This document shows, piece by piece, positions 21,695 to 41,262 of a DNA stretch of 64,000 nucleotides. A model generated the notes under the pieces. It was not told the origin of the DNA and ran no database searches. It saw nothing but the letters and a program-made list of their open reading frames with translations. The first letter of the stretch is position 1, and each line of letters starts with the position of its first letter. The position numbers and the translations under genes were made by a program. The DNA comes from Torymus aiolomorphi (lineage: Eukaryota; Arthropoda; Insecta; Hymenoptera; Torymidae): contig CM070875.1 in the NCBI GenBank assembly GCA_036365515.1, positions 9,266,501 through 9,330,500 of the forward strand, written 5' to 3'.

Positions 21695-24676
21695 ATGCAT
21701 GCCAACGTGGATCGTCTCACGCCACACTTTCACCTGCTTGAAGCACATGTTGAGGATAATCACTATGATGTTATAGCGGTGACCGAGACATTTCTCACCC
21801 CGGGCGAGTCTGATGCTGTCTTTTTCCTAGAAGAATTTAATTTTCATCGTTTAGATAGAATTGGTTGTGGAGGAGGTGGCATAGGTGTATACGTACGAGA
21901 CTGCATCTCTGTAAATACTTTAGCGCATTCGGACCCTGTGTATGATAATACACCCGAATATCTTATTCTGGAATTAGCCTCAGGCGCGAACAAAACACTT
22001 TTTGCTGCTGTTTATCGGCGTCCGCATGCAGCGTATACTTTCGAATTTTTTTATTCTGTTGCTCATCTTCTCCCTTCCTACACTAATATCATTATTACGG
22101 GTGACTTCAATGTCAACATGGCCAAGAATTATGGAGCCTCTAAATCTCTCAACATATGCATCAACAACAATCTTCTGTATCTCGTACCATTTCAGCCAAC
22201 ACATCATCGCATTATTGAAAATTGCGTTTCCCATACATGGATTGATCTCTTCATCATTCGCGATGCTGCGGATCTAATATCTTATAAGAAGTCAGACGCT
22301 CCATTTATAAATGGCCATGATTTAATAGAAATTAAGTTGCGGTTTCATAAACAACCACATTCTGTCAAAAAGATCTCCACCCGTAAGCTTCTCAACATCG
22401 ACCGCGAGTGCCTACATGCTACTCTCGATCTAAAATTAAATTCTTTTTATCAAGCGTTTTCGCGAGTACAGCCACTGTCCGGTTCCTCGGAAAGTTACCT
22501 CTCATTTCAACTCGGCTCGAATTCAGAGTCTGAGAATAACATCCCATTAACGAACTCGTCGACGGATTATCTGACTGGCGTCGTCTCTGCAGCGATTATT
22601 GATACATACAATTCTCTAGCTCCAAAGCGAGAAATTATTGTATCGTCTCGTCGAAAGCCTTGGGTGAGTCAAGAAGCACGGCTGCTCATGAAAGAGCGTG
22701 ACCGTGCGTATAAACGTGCCTCAGCCTCGGGAGTGACTGATCACTTTCTACGCTATAAGCAACTTCGCGGTCAGGTCTCCAACCTGCTGGATACTGCTAA
22801 AAATAGGCATATTTCATCAAAATTGGCCAATGCCTCGGATGCTCGGGCAAAATGGAAGGAGCTAAGAAAATTTGGAGTAGTCGGCAAGAGGCTTCCTTCG
22901 CCCTTTTCGCGCTTTTCAGTGGATGACCTCTCTAGGCACTACGCGGCTGTCGTCTCCAGTGCGCAAGCGCGCCCTCTTACTGCAGTTGATCTCAGGAGCG
23001 CCGCGAGTGAACACTCACTAACGGCGGATATTATGAATTTCAACAGCGTGACAGCTGACGAAATTGCAGCGGTTGTCAATAAATCATTGTCCGCGGCCTC
23101 AGGCACTGACGATATTTCTACACCAATGCTCAAGCTTCTCCTACCTACGTTGCTTAATCCGCTCGTGACTATTTTTAACCAGTCTCTCGCATCCGGTTGT
23201 TTTCCTGCGATGTGGAAGAATTCGATTCTTCTTCCGCTTGCAAAAAAGAAGTCGATTCAATCGCCCTCAGACACAAGACCACAAGACCGATCGCCAATTT
23301 ATGCGAAGTTTCCAAGGTTCTCGAACGATTGATTCATAATCAATTCTCTGATTTTCTAGAGCGAAACCGGCTACTCAATCCGTGGCAGGCAGGCTTTCGT
23401 AGAGGTCACAGTACCCAGACTGCTCTCCTTGGGGTCACTGAAGATGTACGCCTAGCCATCGAGCAAGGGAAACCTACCGCTCTTGTGTTATTTGATTTTT
23501 CTAAAGCATTCGACACGGTTCCGCACGATTTGCTTCTGTGTAAGCTACGTCGACTTGGCTGTTCTATGGAAGTACTAAATTGGTTTTATTCGTATCTTAG
23601 TGGGCGCTTCCAGGCAGTTCGTGACGACGTCGGAAACATTTCTGCGTGGACGCATGTTACCGTCGGAGTACCACAAGGGAGTGTTCTGGGCCCGCTACTC
23701 TTCTCCATTTTCATCAATGATCTGCCACTGTGTCCCCAAAACTCACAGCATGATTTTCGCCGATGATACCCAGATTTACCATTCATTCTTCCCCACTGAT
23801 CTCAGTGAGGGAATTGCGAGAATAAGTCGTGATGCGACTGCTGTGGCCGATTGGGCTACTGCAAACGGACTTCAGCTCAATGTCGAAAAAACGAAGGTTA
23901 TTATCCTGGGTAGCCAGATCTTCACCTCACGTCTAGACCTCAACTCGATTCCAAAGGTAAAGGTCAACGGCGTAGAACTTCTCTATGAAACGGAAGTAAA
24001 AAGCTTAGGTGTCCATATCACTCCAACTCTCAATTGGGCCACCCACGTTAATCATTGCGTGCGAAAAATCTATCGCTCATTATACACGCTTAAATTTTAC
24101 AAGCACGCTCTAACGCGAGATCTCCGTAAGAATCTTGTAGAGAGTTTAGTCATGCCTCATTTTGACTATGCATGTGTCGTTTACCACGATCTCGATAAAG
24201 AGCGAGAAAATAAATTAAAGGTTGCTCTTCATGCGTGCGTTCGATTTGTTTATGGTAATATACCGCGTCGAGCACATGTTACACCGTATCGCCTTGAGCT
24301 TGGCTGGCTATCTCCGCCTAGTCGACGAGATTATTTCACGGGTGCTCTCGCATATAATGTTATTGCTTACGAATCGCCTTCATATCTTGCGTCCAAATTC
24401 TCCGTAATTAATACAGATATTGCCATCAGAAGCTCGAGCCGCCTTCGCCCTCCATCTCTCTACTTTAAACCTTCTCGCACTGAAGCCCTCAATTCTTCCT
24501 TCAAGTTCACTGCCTCAAGACTCATCAACTCTCTTCCCCGAACTCCGTTTTCTCCTCGCCTCATCAATACCTTTAAATCCTCACTTTTCAATTTTCTCCT
24601 TGACAGAGATCGTAGAGATTGGCAAGAGCGAATAGTGCTAGAAGGTATCACGCGCTATTATAAACCATGTGAATGA
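21695..24676 (+). pseudogene. Retrotransposon ORF2: endonuclease-reverse transcriptase, two frameshifts
   Basis: First ATG of the frame is at 21695, and the frame may open slightly earlier. Residues ~1-220 form an APE-type endonuclease: HANVD, VTETFLT, AVYRRP, TGDFNVN and GHDLIEIK are visible. A linker leads to the reverse transcriptase: DFSKAFDTVPHDLL, YLSGRFQ, GVPQGSVLGPLLF and FADDTQIY (catalytic aspartates present), then SLGVHITPTLNW and a C-terminal domain with RRAHVTPYRLELGWL, stopping at 24674-24676. The frame moves twice. Near 23269-23287 an 8-base unit (ACAAGACC) is present twice in tandem, which explains the first shift. Near 23731-23755 a small indel in a C/A-rich run restores the original frame. 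Confidence 0.85.
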
Positions 24677-25083
24677 GCGTCAAAATGAATCCTTACTTAT
24701 ATTTATATTTTTTGGCCATCCCTGAAGAGCAATATCCATGATGCGATATGGGCATGTTGTCTTATGTGATGCGCCAATGCGAGCGAACGTTTTTATAAAT
24801 ATATTTTGTAATATTAACTAGTAAGTAAGTTTTTCTTGTTCTATTAGTATTTGCAACTCTGTATACTTATGTGCCAACTCTCGTTTCTGATTGCAATTAC
24901 ATTATTTGTTACTCATAAGTCATTCATGTTCTTATTCTTTTGCTAAATTTGTAATCAATTTGTAATTTTAAATCATATTGTATTTCATATTGTTATTTTT
25001 TTGTAATATATATATTTGTGTATTTGCATTGTATATAATTTAGTGCCATATTGGGTTATACCCAGAGGCCAATTCAATAAATC

Positions 25084-26770
<1,687 letters not shown>

Positions 26771-27981
26771 CACTGAAAAAACTCTGGCACGAGAGACGTC
26801 TTTATTCTTTTACGGAGGTCGTCTTAAGGTTATATACGTCTGTTATCCTGTGCGGCAAGTCTGTTGTGCGGCAAGGGAGTTCTGCCGTCCCTTTTCTTCG
26901 GCGTCTGCTCAACCGCCGTGCGGCGCACTCGTCTCAGCACGTCTCTTACCCCTACAGGGACGTGAGAGCTCCCTTAGCAGGAACAACAGACATGAGTAAT
27001 TCTACAGAACCTTTAACTTTTTACTAAAAAATCATCAAAAAATAATTTAGCGGCACACTAACGGGAAATTTTTTTCTTGTTTCTAGAGCTTTCAAGGAGT
27101 AAGAAACAGTAGGCGTGACTCGTTTTTAGACAAAGCTATTTTTTATATTGCACAAAATATGAAAAAAATTAAACTTTTTACAATTTTTTTGTTAAAATTT
27201 TATGTTACTAAACCGTCGATTTCACCATGTAAGATACCCAATGACAACTTAAACATGTGATGGGAACTTCCGAAATAGTGTAAGGAAGAAATAACAGCGT
27301 AGTTGTTAGCCCCCCTCAACGTCCTTTAAGTGTGCCACTCGAAAATGTTGTTTTTCCGAACGATTCTCGCACCGACCAGACTATTTTTAAAGTGTTCCTA
27401 TAAAGTAAGTTTTTAAGGCACACGCACAGTCTCATTTTTTACGGTTTTTGGTGTAGAATGAACGCATGAAATAAGAAATTAAAAAACTTAAAAGTTATTT
27501 TTTCTATATTGAAACAATTAAAAAATTTTCGAATTTCAAAAAATCGGTATACGCTCACATTTTAGGTTGCACAATGTCTTTAAAGATGGCACACTCTTGG
27601 CACATTTTTTTTTGGACGAGTACCATTATACGAAGATGCTATTATATTTTCAGAGTAATTGGAATAAAGTTATTTTCTTTATAGCATTATAAAAAAAATA
27701 TTTTTGAGTTGTACGCTTTGAAATTTGGTAGAAATCGTACTTTGGGCTCGTTGTTCTTCTTTACAATACTAATTCCACTTAAATACATCAAGGGCATACT
27801 TTCTAATATATTATACAAGAAGAAGCTTAATTGTCGAGTTCGATATTCATTTACGTTCATGATAATATATCGTGTCAGACTATAAAAGTTAAAGGTTCTG
27901 TAGAATTACTCACATACGCAATCGTTGGTACGACTTCTGTTTTCATTTTCGAACGTCTTACGTGCCAGAGTTTTTTCAGTG
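26771..27981. mobile_element. 1.2-kb inverted-repeat DNA element, TA target duplication
   Basis: Begins CACTGAAAAAACTCTGGC and ends with its complement, flanked by TA on both sides. A further inverted block (AATTCTACAGAACCTTTAAC at ~27000 and its complement at ~27890) shows the arms continue after about 180 bases of extra GC-rich sequence in the left arm. No transposase frame, so non-autonomous. Confidence 0.75.
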
Positions 27982-28018
27982 TACACGTCGGAAAATAACC
28001 GAAAAGGTAAATATTCGT

Positions 28019-28031
28019 AGAGAGAGAGAGA

Positions 28032-28121
<90 letters not shown>
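28019..28121. repeat. (GA)n microsatellite, 3' side of a minus-strand retrotransposon
   Basis: Reads CT on the minus strand, directly after AAATAAAGACAT of the minus-strand element's 3' end. One GGG interruption near 28034. Confidence 0.95.
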
Positions 28122-28123
<2 letters not shown>

Positions 28124-28828
28124 TCTTTATTTGCCTTCGCGGAAAAATATGAAAAATTACAGAATACAAAAATTCGATAACAATTTAAAAACACATGATA
28201 CGCAATGTACAGCATAAAGCTTACATCAAAAAGTACTGAAAATAAAAAGTTAAGTAAAATCATTATATGGAATATTCCATATTTTACAAAGTAAAAATAT
28301 ATTATTAAAAGAAAAATGAAGGTATAAAATATATTTAATACGTAGTCATATTTATCACAGATGAGATTAACATTAAAAGTACAAAATTGTCTACTTGAGG
28401 AACCCCAAATGAAAGTCCAACCCACTATAAATACATAATATCACAGATAATAAAACTTATAAACTAGAATCACAATTTGAGGCCTATAGGCTGGGTCCGG
28501 TTAGGTAGGCTACTTTGGGTCCTTTTACTGACAGCTCATTATCCCCACGAAAAAGGGGGGGGGGGCTAAGGGTCGAGATCTAGCAGGTGTTGGCGCATAG
28601 CCCTCTTGAATGATGAAAGTGATGGAAGGTAGCGTGGGGAGGGGGGAGAGAGTTCCATAGGCCCTGAGCCATAAACGCTCTATATCACCCGTCTTAAGTT
28701 CAAGGCGGGGAATGTAAGCTCTGGCTGCAGTCCCCTGCTCGTTGGCTTGGACTTATACACCGTAAAAAAGGCAGCCAAATAACTGGGCTCACGCATCCAT
28801 AGTATTTTATATATTAGCAGGGCTGCGA

Positions 28829-28866
<38 letters not shown>

Positions 28867-29203
28867 GAATAATAATAATGTAATGTTTATTTGTAGTACC
28901 ATGTTTATAAAATTAAACCATGCATAAAGCATATTATAAATCACAAATTGAATATTACATCGAGATATCACAGATAATATGCAAGAATAAAATACAAATA
29001 AACTATAAAAGCAAAAAATATATTAAGAAAAGCAATACAAAAATTAGTCTTATACAAATTAAAACCAAAATTAAAACTAAACGCAAAATACCCGTTCATA
29101 CACGCAGCTCATATACTCCTCTCAGTTGCCCCTTAAATACAATCATACCCTTAAAACTAAGTGTATATGGGATGATACAATTTATAAATTAACACTCAAG
29201 AAT

Positions 29204-29560
29204 CTAGTTCGAGGTAGTGTGTCTTAACTGCTGCTTTGAACCTACTGAGAGACGGAAGATTCCGAATCTCCATAGGTAGGGAATTCCAAAGATGAGAGCG
29301 CCCTGAAATTGGAAAGAGCGTATTCCAACTTCAAAACGCATGTGAGGAGGCTCTAGTTCTTTTGTCACCCATCTAGCCGATTTCTTGGGCATATATCTGA
29401 AGAAGAGACGCTCCAGATAGTCCGGAAGATTCATGCGTACGATTTTGTACATAAGTACAGCCATGAAATACTGTCTCCTAGAATCAGTACGCAGCCAGCC
29501 CAAAGAAATGCGATGAGGAGTGACATGATCAACCCTCCTAAGACCCCTTACGTATCGCAC
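29204..29560 (-). pseudogene. C-terminal reverse transcriptase ORF fragment of the nested element
   Basis: 118 residues matching the C-terminal region of the full-length element's ORF2: HVTPHRISLGWLRTDSRR against HVTPYRLELGWLSPPSRR. The last third is read in a shifted frame, since a neighbouring frame gives the usual NSLP-type ending. Confidence 0.6.
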
Positions 29561-29620
29561 ACAGGAGTTCTATAGGATGTCTTCTTTTTCATATTTCCTG
29601 GCTGGCATCCAGCATCACTA

Positions 29621-29872
29621 CACTGAGAGAAATGTTTAGGAAAATTTAATATAAATGTAAGAAAAATTACTATGTTCGATAGGAACTTTGGGACAGGCTC
29701 GAATTATCATAAAATTTACTACAATTTATAGTAAAAATTGCTATGTACATAGCAAAAATTACTCAAAACATAGGAATTTTTATTATAAATTGTAGTAAAT
29801 TTTATGATAATTTAAATCTGTCCCACGATTACTATAAATATAGTCATTTTTGTTACACCATTTTTCTCCGTG
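29621..29872. mobile_element. 252-bp MITE, TA target duplication
   Basis: Begins CACTGAGAGAAATG, ends CATTTTTCTCCGTG and has TA on both sides. The inner arms around TATAAATTGTAGTAAATTTT are inverted. It sits inside the nested retrotransposon, so it is younger than that insertion. Confidence 0.7.
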
Positions 29873-30485
29873 TATTGAACAATAATCGAGATGAGGGAAT
29901 AGCAAGGCCTCGGCAAGCCGTCTGCGCAGTACCTCGGTGGTATATTTGCGAAAACTTCGCAAGCTATACAGTGCACGGTTAAATTTTTTAGTAAGATGTT
30001 CAAGGTGCAGCTTCCACGATTATAATGGATCTAAAATAACACCGAGGCTCTTCTCGGAGTTACAGAACGGGATGACGGCTCCTCCCTTCAGCTCAATGCA
30101 GGGCTCACTATCCGAATAAAATTTATCAATGAATTTTTTGGAGCCAAATAAAATTGCGTTGGTTTTATCTGCATTAAGCTTAGAGAGGCCCCGGCAGCCC
30201 ATTCCGATACTGCCTTTGCTGCCCGCCGAAGCCGAGCGAAGCCCTCATCTAACTGATCCCGAGCGATTTGAGTATAAATTTGCAGATCATCTGCATAAAG
30301 TTGATGCTGTACATCACCAGGATCGAGTACAGTCCGTAAGTCGTTTATGTATAGAGTAAATAATAATGGGCCCAGGACTGAGTCCTGTGGAACTCCTAGG
30401 TTGGTCTACAACCACGACGAATTTCAAGAATTTCTGGTAACAAAACTTTGAAAGCGACTAAATAAGTATGAGTTTATCCACCGAA

Positions 30486-30889
30486 GCGCAGTTCTAAATA
30501 GAATCTGCGTGAGTCCGTAATAAACCGCAAACTGTATAGAGCTTTATTGACTTTCTTTGTGAGCTGGTCACGTGCAGTTTCCATGTTAATTTACGATCCA
30601 GTGTAACACTGAGACTCGCAATTTTGCTACTGAACGGGATGCGCTCCCCAGGCCACACACAAATACCTGGCAGATCCAAACTCCTACCCTAGAGCCGAAT
30701 ACAATGGCTTTGGTCTTACCATCATTCAGGTGCAAACCTGAGTTCGTCGCCCATTCAGCCACCATTTGCGTCGTATCGGACAGCCGAGCAATACCCTCCA
30801 GAATTTCGTCTTTTGTGGTGTGTAAGTAGATTTGGAGGTCATCTGCGTAAAATATGTGTCTGATAGTATTATCGTCAAGTACGTCTCGT
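30486..30889 (-). pseudogene. Reverse transcriptase fragment of the outer element (after the MITE)
   Basis: Reads HIFYADDLQIYLHTTKDE, then AEWATNSGLHLNDGKTK, then LDRKLTWKLHV, with a frame change before ALYSLRF, and ends near DSRRFYLELRF where the nested element begins. These are the YXDD catalytic block and thumb of a CR1/Jockey-group reverse transcriptase. Confidence 0.65.
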
Positions 30890-30939
30890 GGGGGGGGGGG
30901 GGGGGTCCAGAGTTTCGACGATTCACTATAAAATTGAAG

Positions 30940-36440
<5,501 letters not shown>

Positions 36441-36444
36441 ATCG

Positions 36445-37468
36445 ATGGTCTGGATGAGTAAGGCGCTACCTCAAATTGCCATTCAAGAAGGCGCCTACGT
36501 CGTTTTTGCATTCAAGAAGGCGCTACCTCGTTTTGGCTTTCAAAAGCGCGTTACGTCGTTTTCGGATTCAAAAAGGCGCTACGTCGACTGCTGTTCATTT
36601 CGACCGTAATTTAAGTTGGCAACATCACTGACTGAGCCGAAATAAAATAAACTATTATCTACAACATTTCTCATGAACAATGAATAGTTTATTTATTTAT
36701 TGGACTATTCAGAAATTATTTATTAATTTATTACACATTCATCTTTAAATAATTATCTCAATTTTTATAAATTATTATGATTAATTTTTTAATATAATCT
36801 TTCGTTTTTATCACATTATTCCAACATCAATTACTTGTAAACATTTAACAAATATTTTTAACCAAATTCAAAACATATTTAAGTAAATACAACACATATT
36901 TAACAATACATTAATTATAATTATAATAAACGATAATAGAGGATACGGGATATTATATATAATTATATATAACTAGTATATTGTTAAATGTTTTGAATTT
37001 GGTTAAAAATGTTTGCTGAATATTTAAAAGTAATTGATGTTGGAATAATGTGATAAAAACGAAATATTTTATTAAGAAGTTGTAATATATTAATCATAAT
37101 AATTTATAAAAATTGAGATAATTATTTAAAGATGAATGTGTAATAAATCAATAAATAATTACTGAATATTCCAATAAATAAATATATTATTCATTGTTCA
37201 TAAGAAATGTTGTAGGTAATCGTTTTTATTTAAGTTTATTTTATTTCGACGCAGTCAGAGATGTTGCCAACTTAAATTACGGTCGAAATGAACAGCGGCC
37301 GACATAGCGCCTTTTTGAATCCGAAGACGACGTAACACTGTTTTGAACCAAAAATCGACGTAGCGCGCTTTTGAAAGCCAAAACGAGGTAGCGCCTTCTT
37401 GAACGCGAAAACGACGTAGCGCCTTCTTGAATGGCAATTTGAGGTAGCGGCTTATTCGTCCAGATGAT
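36445..37468. mobile_element. 1-kb fold-back element with internal tandem units in each arm
   Basis: Arms of about 450 bp are inverted copies. The outer part of each arm carries four diverged ~33-base units built on AAGGCGCTACGTCGTTTT followed by TTCAA. The inner part is AT-rich. Outer words TCTGGATGAGTAAG and TCTGGACGAATAAG match. No coding frame; non-autonomous. Superfamily not identified. Confidence 0.75.
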
Positions 37469-37523
37469 CGTTATCTATTAACGTTACAACGAGGTATGGT
37501 AAAAAAAATTTTTACAAACTTTA

Positions 37524-38242
37524 CACGGAGAGAAATTTTGTAGTGAAAATTACAAATATTCGAGACAAAATTACCAGTTTCTATGGTAATGGATGGACAG
37601 ACTGACAATTTCAAACTTTTTACCAAAGTGCCTTGGTAAAATTTTTTTTTAGTTAATTTAAATTAAAAAAATTAACTTTTTTTATCCATATTGATGGATA
37701 TATAGTATTTTAATATAGAAATAGAAACAGAAACAATGATGAAAAAACATTAAACTGAAAAAAATTTTTACGGAAGCGGGATTCGATCCGACGATCTTTG
37801 GGTTGAGAGTCCGACGTTCTACCGACTGCGCCACAGAAGCTGTTAGCAACAGTCATTTGAATCGCCGTTATTACTTACTGAAAATATGTGTATTGTTTTC
37901 ATTTTAACGTCGCGCACGCCTCTAGTATCAATCTTCTGAAACACAATAATGCGCAGTGCGCATGCGCGAGTACACAAATACCAGGTTATTTGGTAAAATT
38001 GATCAGTTTTCTTAGTAAAAATTCTTAGGTTACCTTGTAAAAATGACTAGATCTCAATTTTTACCAGTGTTTCTGGTAATTTTTATTCAGATAATTTGGT
38101 ATTTTTTTAAAGTGATTATGGTAGTTTTTCTTGGGAAACTTATAAATTGTATTAGAAACCTGGGAATAACACGGCTTTTGACAGCCTGTCCATGCGCTAC
38201 CAAGGCACCTTGGTAATTTTTACTCTAAAATTTCTCTCCGTG
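37524..38242. mobile_element. 719-bp MITE carrying a tRNA-like sequence, TA target duplication
   Basis: Begins CACGGAGAGAAATTTT and ends with its complement, flanked by TA. Further inverted words include ACCAAGGTGCCTTGGTA near the ends and ATGGACAGRCTG inside. The middle holds a tRNA-like segment on the minus strand. The same end sequence is seen at 29621-29872. Confidence 0.75.
37770..37840 (-). tRNA. tRNA-like pseudogene inside a MITE (tRNA-Arg-like; apparent anticodon CTC)
   Basis: About 71 nt on the minus strand. Box A is TGGCGCAGTCGG, a perfect match to TRGCNNARYNGG. Box B is GGATCGAATCC, one change from consensus, at normal spacing. The body resembles animal tRNA-Arg (TGTGGCGCA..GG and GGACT...AA.CCAAAG). 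The 5' GCTTCTG and the 3' end do not pair, the anticodon stem is mismatched and the T-stem is imperfect, so it is not expected to make a working tRNA. Intact promoter boxes could still recruit RNA polymerase III. Confidence 0.55.
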
Positions 38243-40400
38243 TAGAAAAAGAAAATTAAAGCTCGTGTTCTTGAGTTTTATTTTTTTATTTTAAAGGCTT
38301 ACATAAGTCACTTTCTCAATAAATCATGCTCAAGAGCATTTTTAAGTATATTTTAGAATAAAGTTATAATGCAGAAGAAACGTGTCACAAAAGCGTTCGA
38401 CACATATCTAATATAGTTTAAGGTATAAAAAATGAGAAAAATCACGTACAGAAGGTGTGCCTCAAAAAAAATTTTTTGAGAGTTTTAGAGACACCGAAAT
38501 GTTAGATTTTTTTGTGAATGCCGTCATACCGTATATAAAAATTTATACCTCCTCAAATTGGCTAAAAATAAAAATTAAAAGAGAATATGTTTTTAAATAT
38601 CCATATAATTTAAACCTTTACACTATAGTTATAGAGCTAGAATGGTGAAATAATGAAATTGAAATTGGAGTTCAATAACTGGAACTTCACTATTATGTTT
38701 AACATATTTTCCAGTAAAAATTAAATAAAATTCAATGTTTCATAAAAATCAATTTTGTTTTATAAAGGAACACTATCACGAAATTTTTTTTCATCAATTT
38801 CGATAAGCTAATATTTATACATGTACTTTATTCGAGTTTTCATATGAATTCGTAAAAAAGGGTCAAGTGATGTTCATTGCAGGAAAGCATCAAGTCTAAT
38901 TTGTGTACTTTTTCAAACTTTATTTTCAGAGTAATTCGGGAAAATGTTTTCCTATCGAAGAATGAAAGAAATGCGGCTTCGAGGTCTGCTATTTTGTTTT
39001 TTTTTTTTAATTTTGTAGAATGAAAACGAATTTTAAGAAAAAAGGCAACTCCTACTTCTTAAATTCAATTTAAAACCGAATTCAAGTGGATTGTACCGAA
39101 GTAACAGATGCTGAAAATTCGTTTTCTTAAATGTTACATTTTTCAAGAGAAAAGGTTTTAACGATCCTCTGTTTTTTTTCAGTTATTTAGAAAATCGGAA
39201 GTCAGATAATAAAGAAGTTTAGAAAAAGTCTTGTATTTGACGAAAAATAAAACTTGAAGTTTTAAGTTTGCTTTAGAATTGCTTTTTTGCTCATTGCTTT
39301 GGAAACTCGGGAAATGCATAATTTAACGTACCGGATATTTAAACATTTATTACTGTTAACAAAAGAATCTCTGCAACGTCGAATATTTAGTAGAGTAAAT
39401 TTAGAATTTGTAAATTATTATACATTCCTGCATCAATACGCTAATTAAAAAAGATTAGTAAAATAAATAAAATTATAAAAAATATTATCTTTGTAAAAGA
39501 CTTTTTCATAATTTAAAAGAGGATTTCCGTGTTTTCCATAATTACCTCTTGAAAAATTTATTCATGAAAAGCAAGTAACATGTTTTTACTTCTAAAAAAG
39601 CTTGTAACTTCGCAACATAAAAATTTTCCAAAGACTGTGTCGGTACATTAAAGGAGCGCATCAAATTTACTTCGTTAATAGATGACTGACGTACCGAAAA
39701 TTTCATTTAGTGAGGAAAGGTCTATTGATTTTCCCCGTTTCAATCGCTTTATTTCCTTTCAAAAAGAAAGGTGAAATAGTCCAATATTCCTGGAAGGTAA
39801 AAAAGTAATTCCATTTCGAACTATCTCAACGAAATATAAACTAAAGGTAGAGTTATTCCTCAAAAGTCAAAACCAAATGGTTTAATGAAAAAATATTTTA
39901 AATACATTAAATGTAATTCTGCCAGAAAAATTATAATTATCTGGAGCAAGATAAACAATACAATTGAAATTATAAAATAGTTACCTCAGCATTGGATAAT
40001 TTATTACAATACTATTTGAGAGGGTGTAATAGTCTTTCTTTACCACTGACCCTGTTTTGTCGGTACGCAGAGAAAAAAAAACCGCTGCTAACTGCTTTAG
40101 CAGAATGCTTTCTCAAAGAACTTTGTAATGTCATTCTATTCTATTATATCATTAAAAACGAAACTTTTTATTACTTTTTTTCTTCATATGAATTCTCTAA
40201 AACTTTTACCGTACTGTAACATATCTTATGGTTCTCAGATATTTAGCTATCTAAGACAAGCAAATATTTATAAAATCCACTTCCAGTAACATGTTCCAGT
40301 ACGTAGAAATCAATTTTAAACAAGGATAATCTCCTTGGGCAATCGGAAAAGGCCTAAATTTAGAGGTTTTTCCTGTGTACTGTAGGAAATTTTCTTTATC
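38243..40400. other. AT-rich interval without recognised features
   Basis: No coding exon, repeat pair or RNA gene identified. Confidence 0.4.
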
Positions 40401-40570
40401 TTTTTAACCGACTTAATAATATCCGATCGGGCCGAAAAAATATGGGTAGATAGGAAATTTCAAGACCATTCAGAAAATGGGCCTACTTCCGACCGATATC
40501 CAAACGCAGAGCCAAAAAAAATTATTTTCGATTTTTCCAAATTTTTCTTTATTTTTTTAACCGACTTAAT

Positions 40571-41016
40571 TGTAGGTTGGGAGCTTAAAATAAAACAACA
40601 CAGGTAAAGAGTAAAGTTAATATTTATTGAGGAAGTGTAAATGTATAAAACGATGAAACTATTACATAGCTCTTACCTCGCCAAGCGAGAATACCGACGC
40701 GCAGCTCGCGCGGTCACTGACTGACTGACTCTCCCCCGAGGGCAGCTCGCCCTTCCCCTCCTCGCACCTTCAACTCGCGCTGTTGTCAAGCGGCCCGAAA
40801 TATATCGCGCATTGGTCTCTAAATTGGCAAGACGCTCCGCTCCGTATTTTGGAGCGCCGACGGTGTTACGCTCGGCCAATCAGCGCGAAACACACGCTCG
40901 TCGTCACACACGTCCATCCCTTGTTTCATGGAGTGTCGCGCTTCGTATTTTCGAGAGCCAACCATTCTAGATTTTTCCAGCTCTACAAATATTCCGTTTA
41001 TTTCTTATATAATAAT
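40571..41016 (-). mobile_element. Possible solo LTR, minus strand
   Basis: On the minus strand the end reads AATAAATATTAAC, then CTCCCAACCTACA, which is the form of a 3' LTR end with a polyadenylation signal. Upstream lie CCAAT and GATATATT words in a GC-rich stretch. The far boundary and a target duplication could not be fixed, so this is a weak call. Confidence 0.3.
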
Positions 41017-41262
41017 ATGAGGCGTTTCACGTCAACTGCCCCAGATCGGCGCGCAAGTACCAAATCGTGCTATTTCCAACTCGTGTTTATGATATTAAAA
41101 TGTACTTAAAAAAATTGTTCGATAAGCGTTTTCAACGTGTTTTTTCCTCAGCTTTCCAATAATATAGTTTTTCCGAAATTTTCCATTTTCACCTTCAAAA
41201 ACTACAAAACATCTTATATCTCAAAAACCGCACTGGGGCAGTTGACGTGAAACGCTTTATAT
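41017..41262. mobile_element. ~245-bp MITE with 25-bp inverted ends
   Basis: GGCGTTTCACGTCAACTGCC at the left edge returns inverted near 41235-41258. AT-rich interior with no frame; ATAT/TA flanks. Confidence 0.65.

Larger units (their letters stand above)
28829..30485 (-). mobile_element. Nested second non-LTR retrotransposon fragment, ATT-repeat tail
   Basis: A different family, inserted in the outer element in the same orientation. From the 5' side it reads VPQDSVLGPLLFTLYINDL, LYADDLQIY, SLNADKTNAILFGSKKF, SLGVILDP, then (after a MITE) RRVDHVTPHRISLGWL and LMYKIVRMNLPDYLERLF. It ends in a 3' untranslated region with a (TTA/ATT)n tail at 28829-28880. The outer element continues immediately beyond that tail. 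Stops and frame changes show it is dead. Confidence 0.65.

Noticed and set aside
36445..36620. CRISPR-like array from regularly spaced ~33-base units
   Set aside because: Units are diverged, there are no unique spacers, and the block is an arm of an inverted-repeat element in eukaryotic DNA.
37770..37840. A functional tRNA gene
   Set aside because: Acceptor ends do not pair and the anticodon stem is mismatched, although the promoter boxes are good.
40673..40879. Arginine/alanine-rich minus-strand frame
   Set aside because: Lies in the GC-rich part of the possible LTR; no domain and no splice sites.
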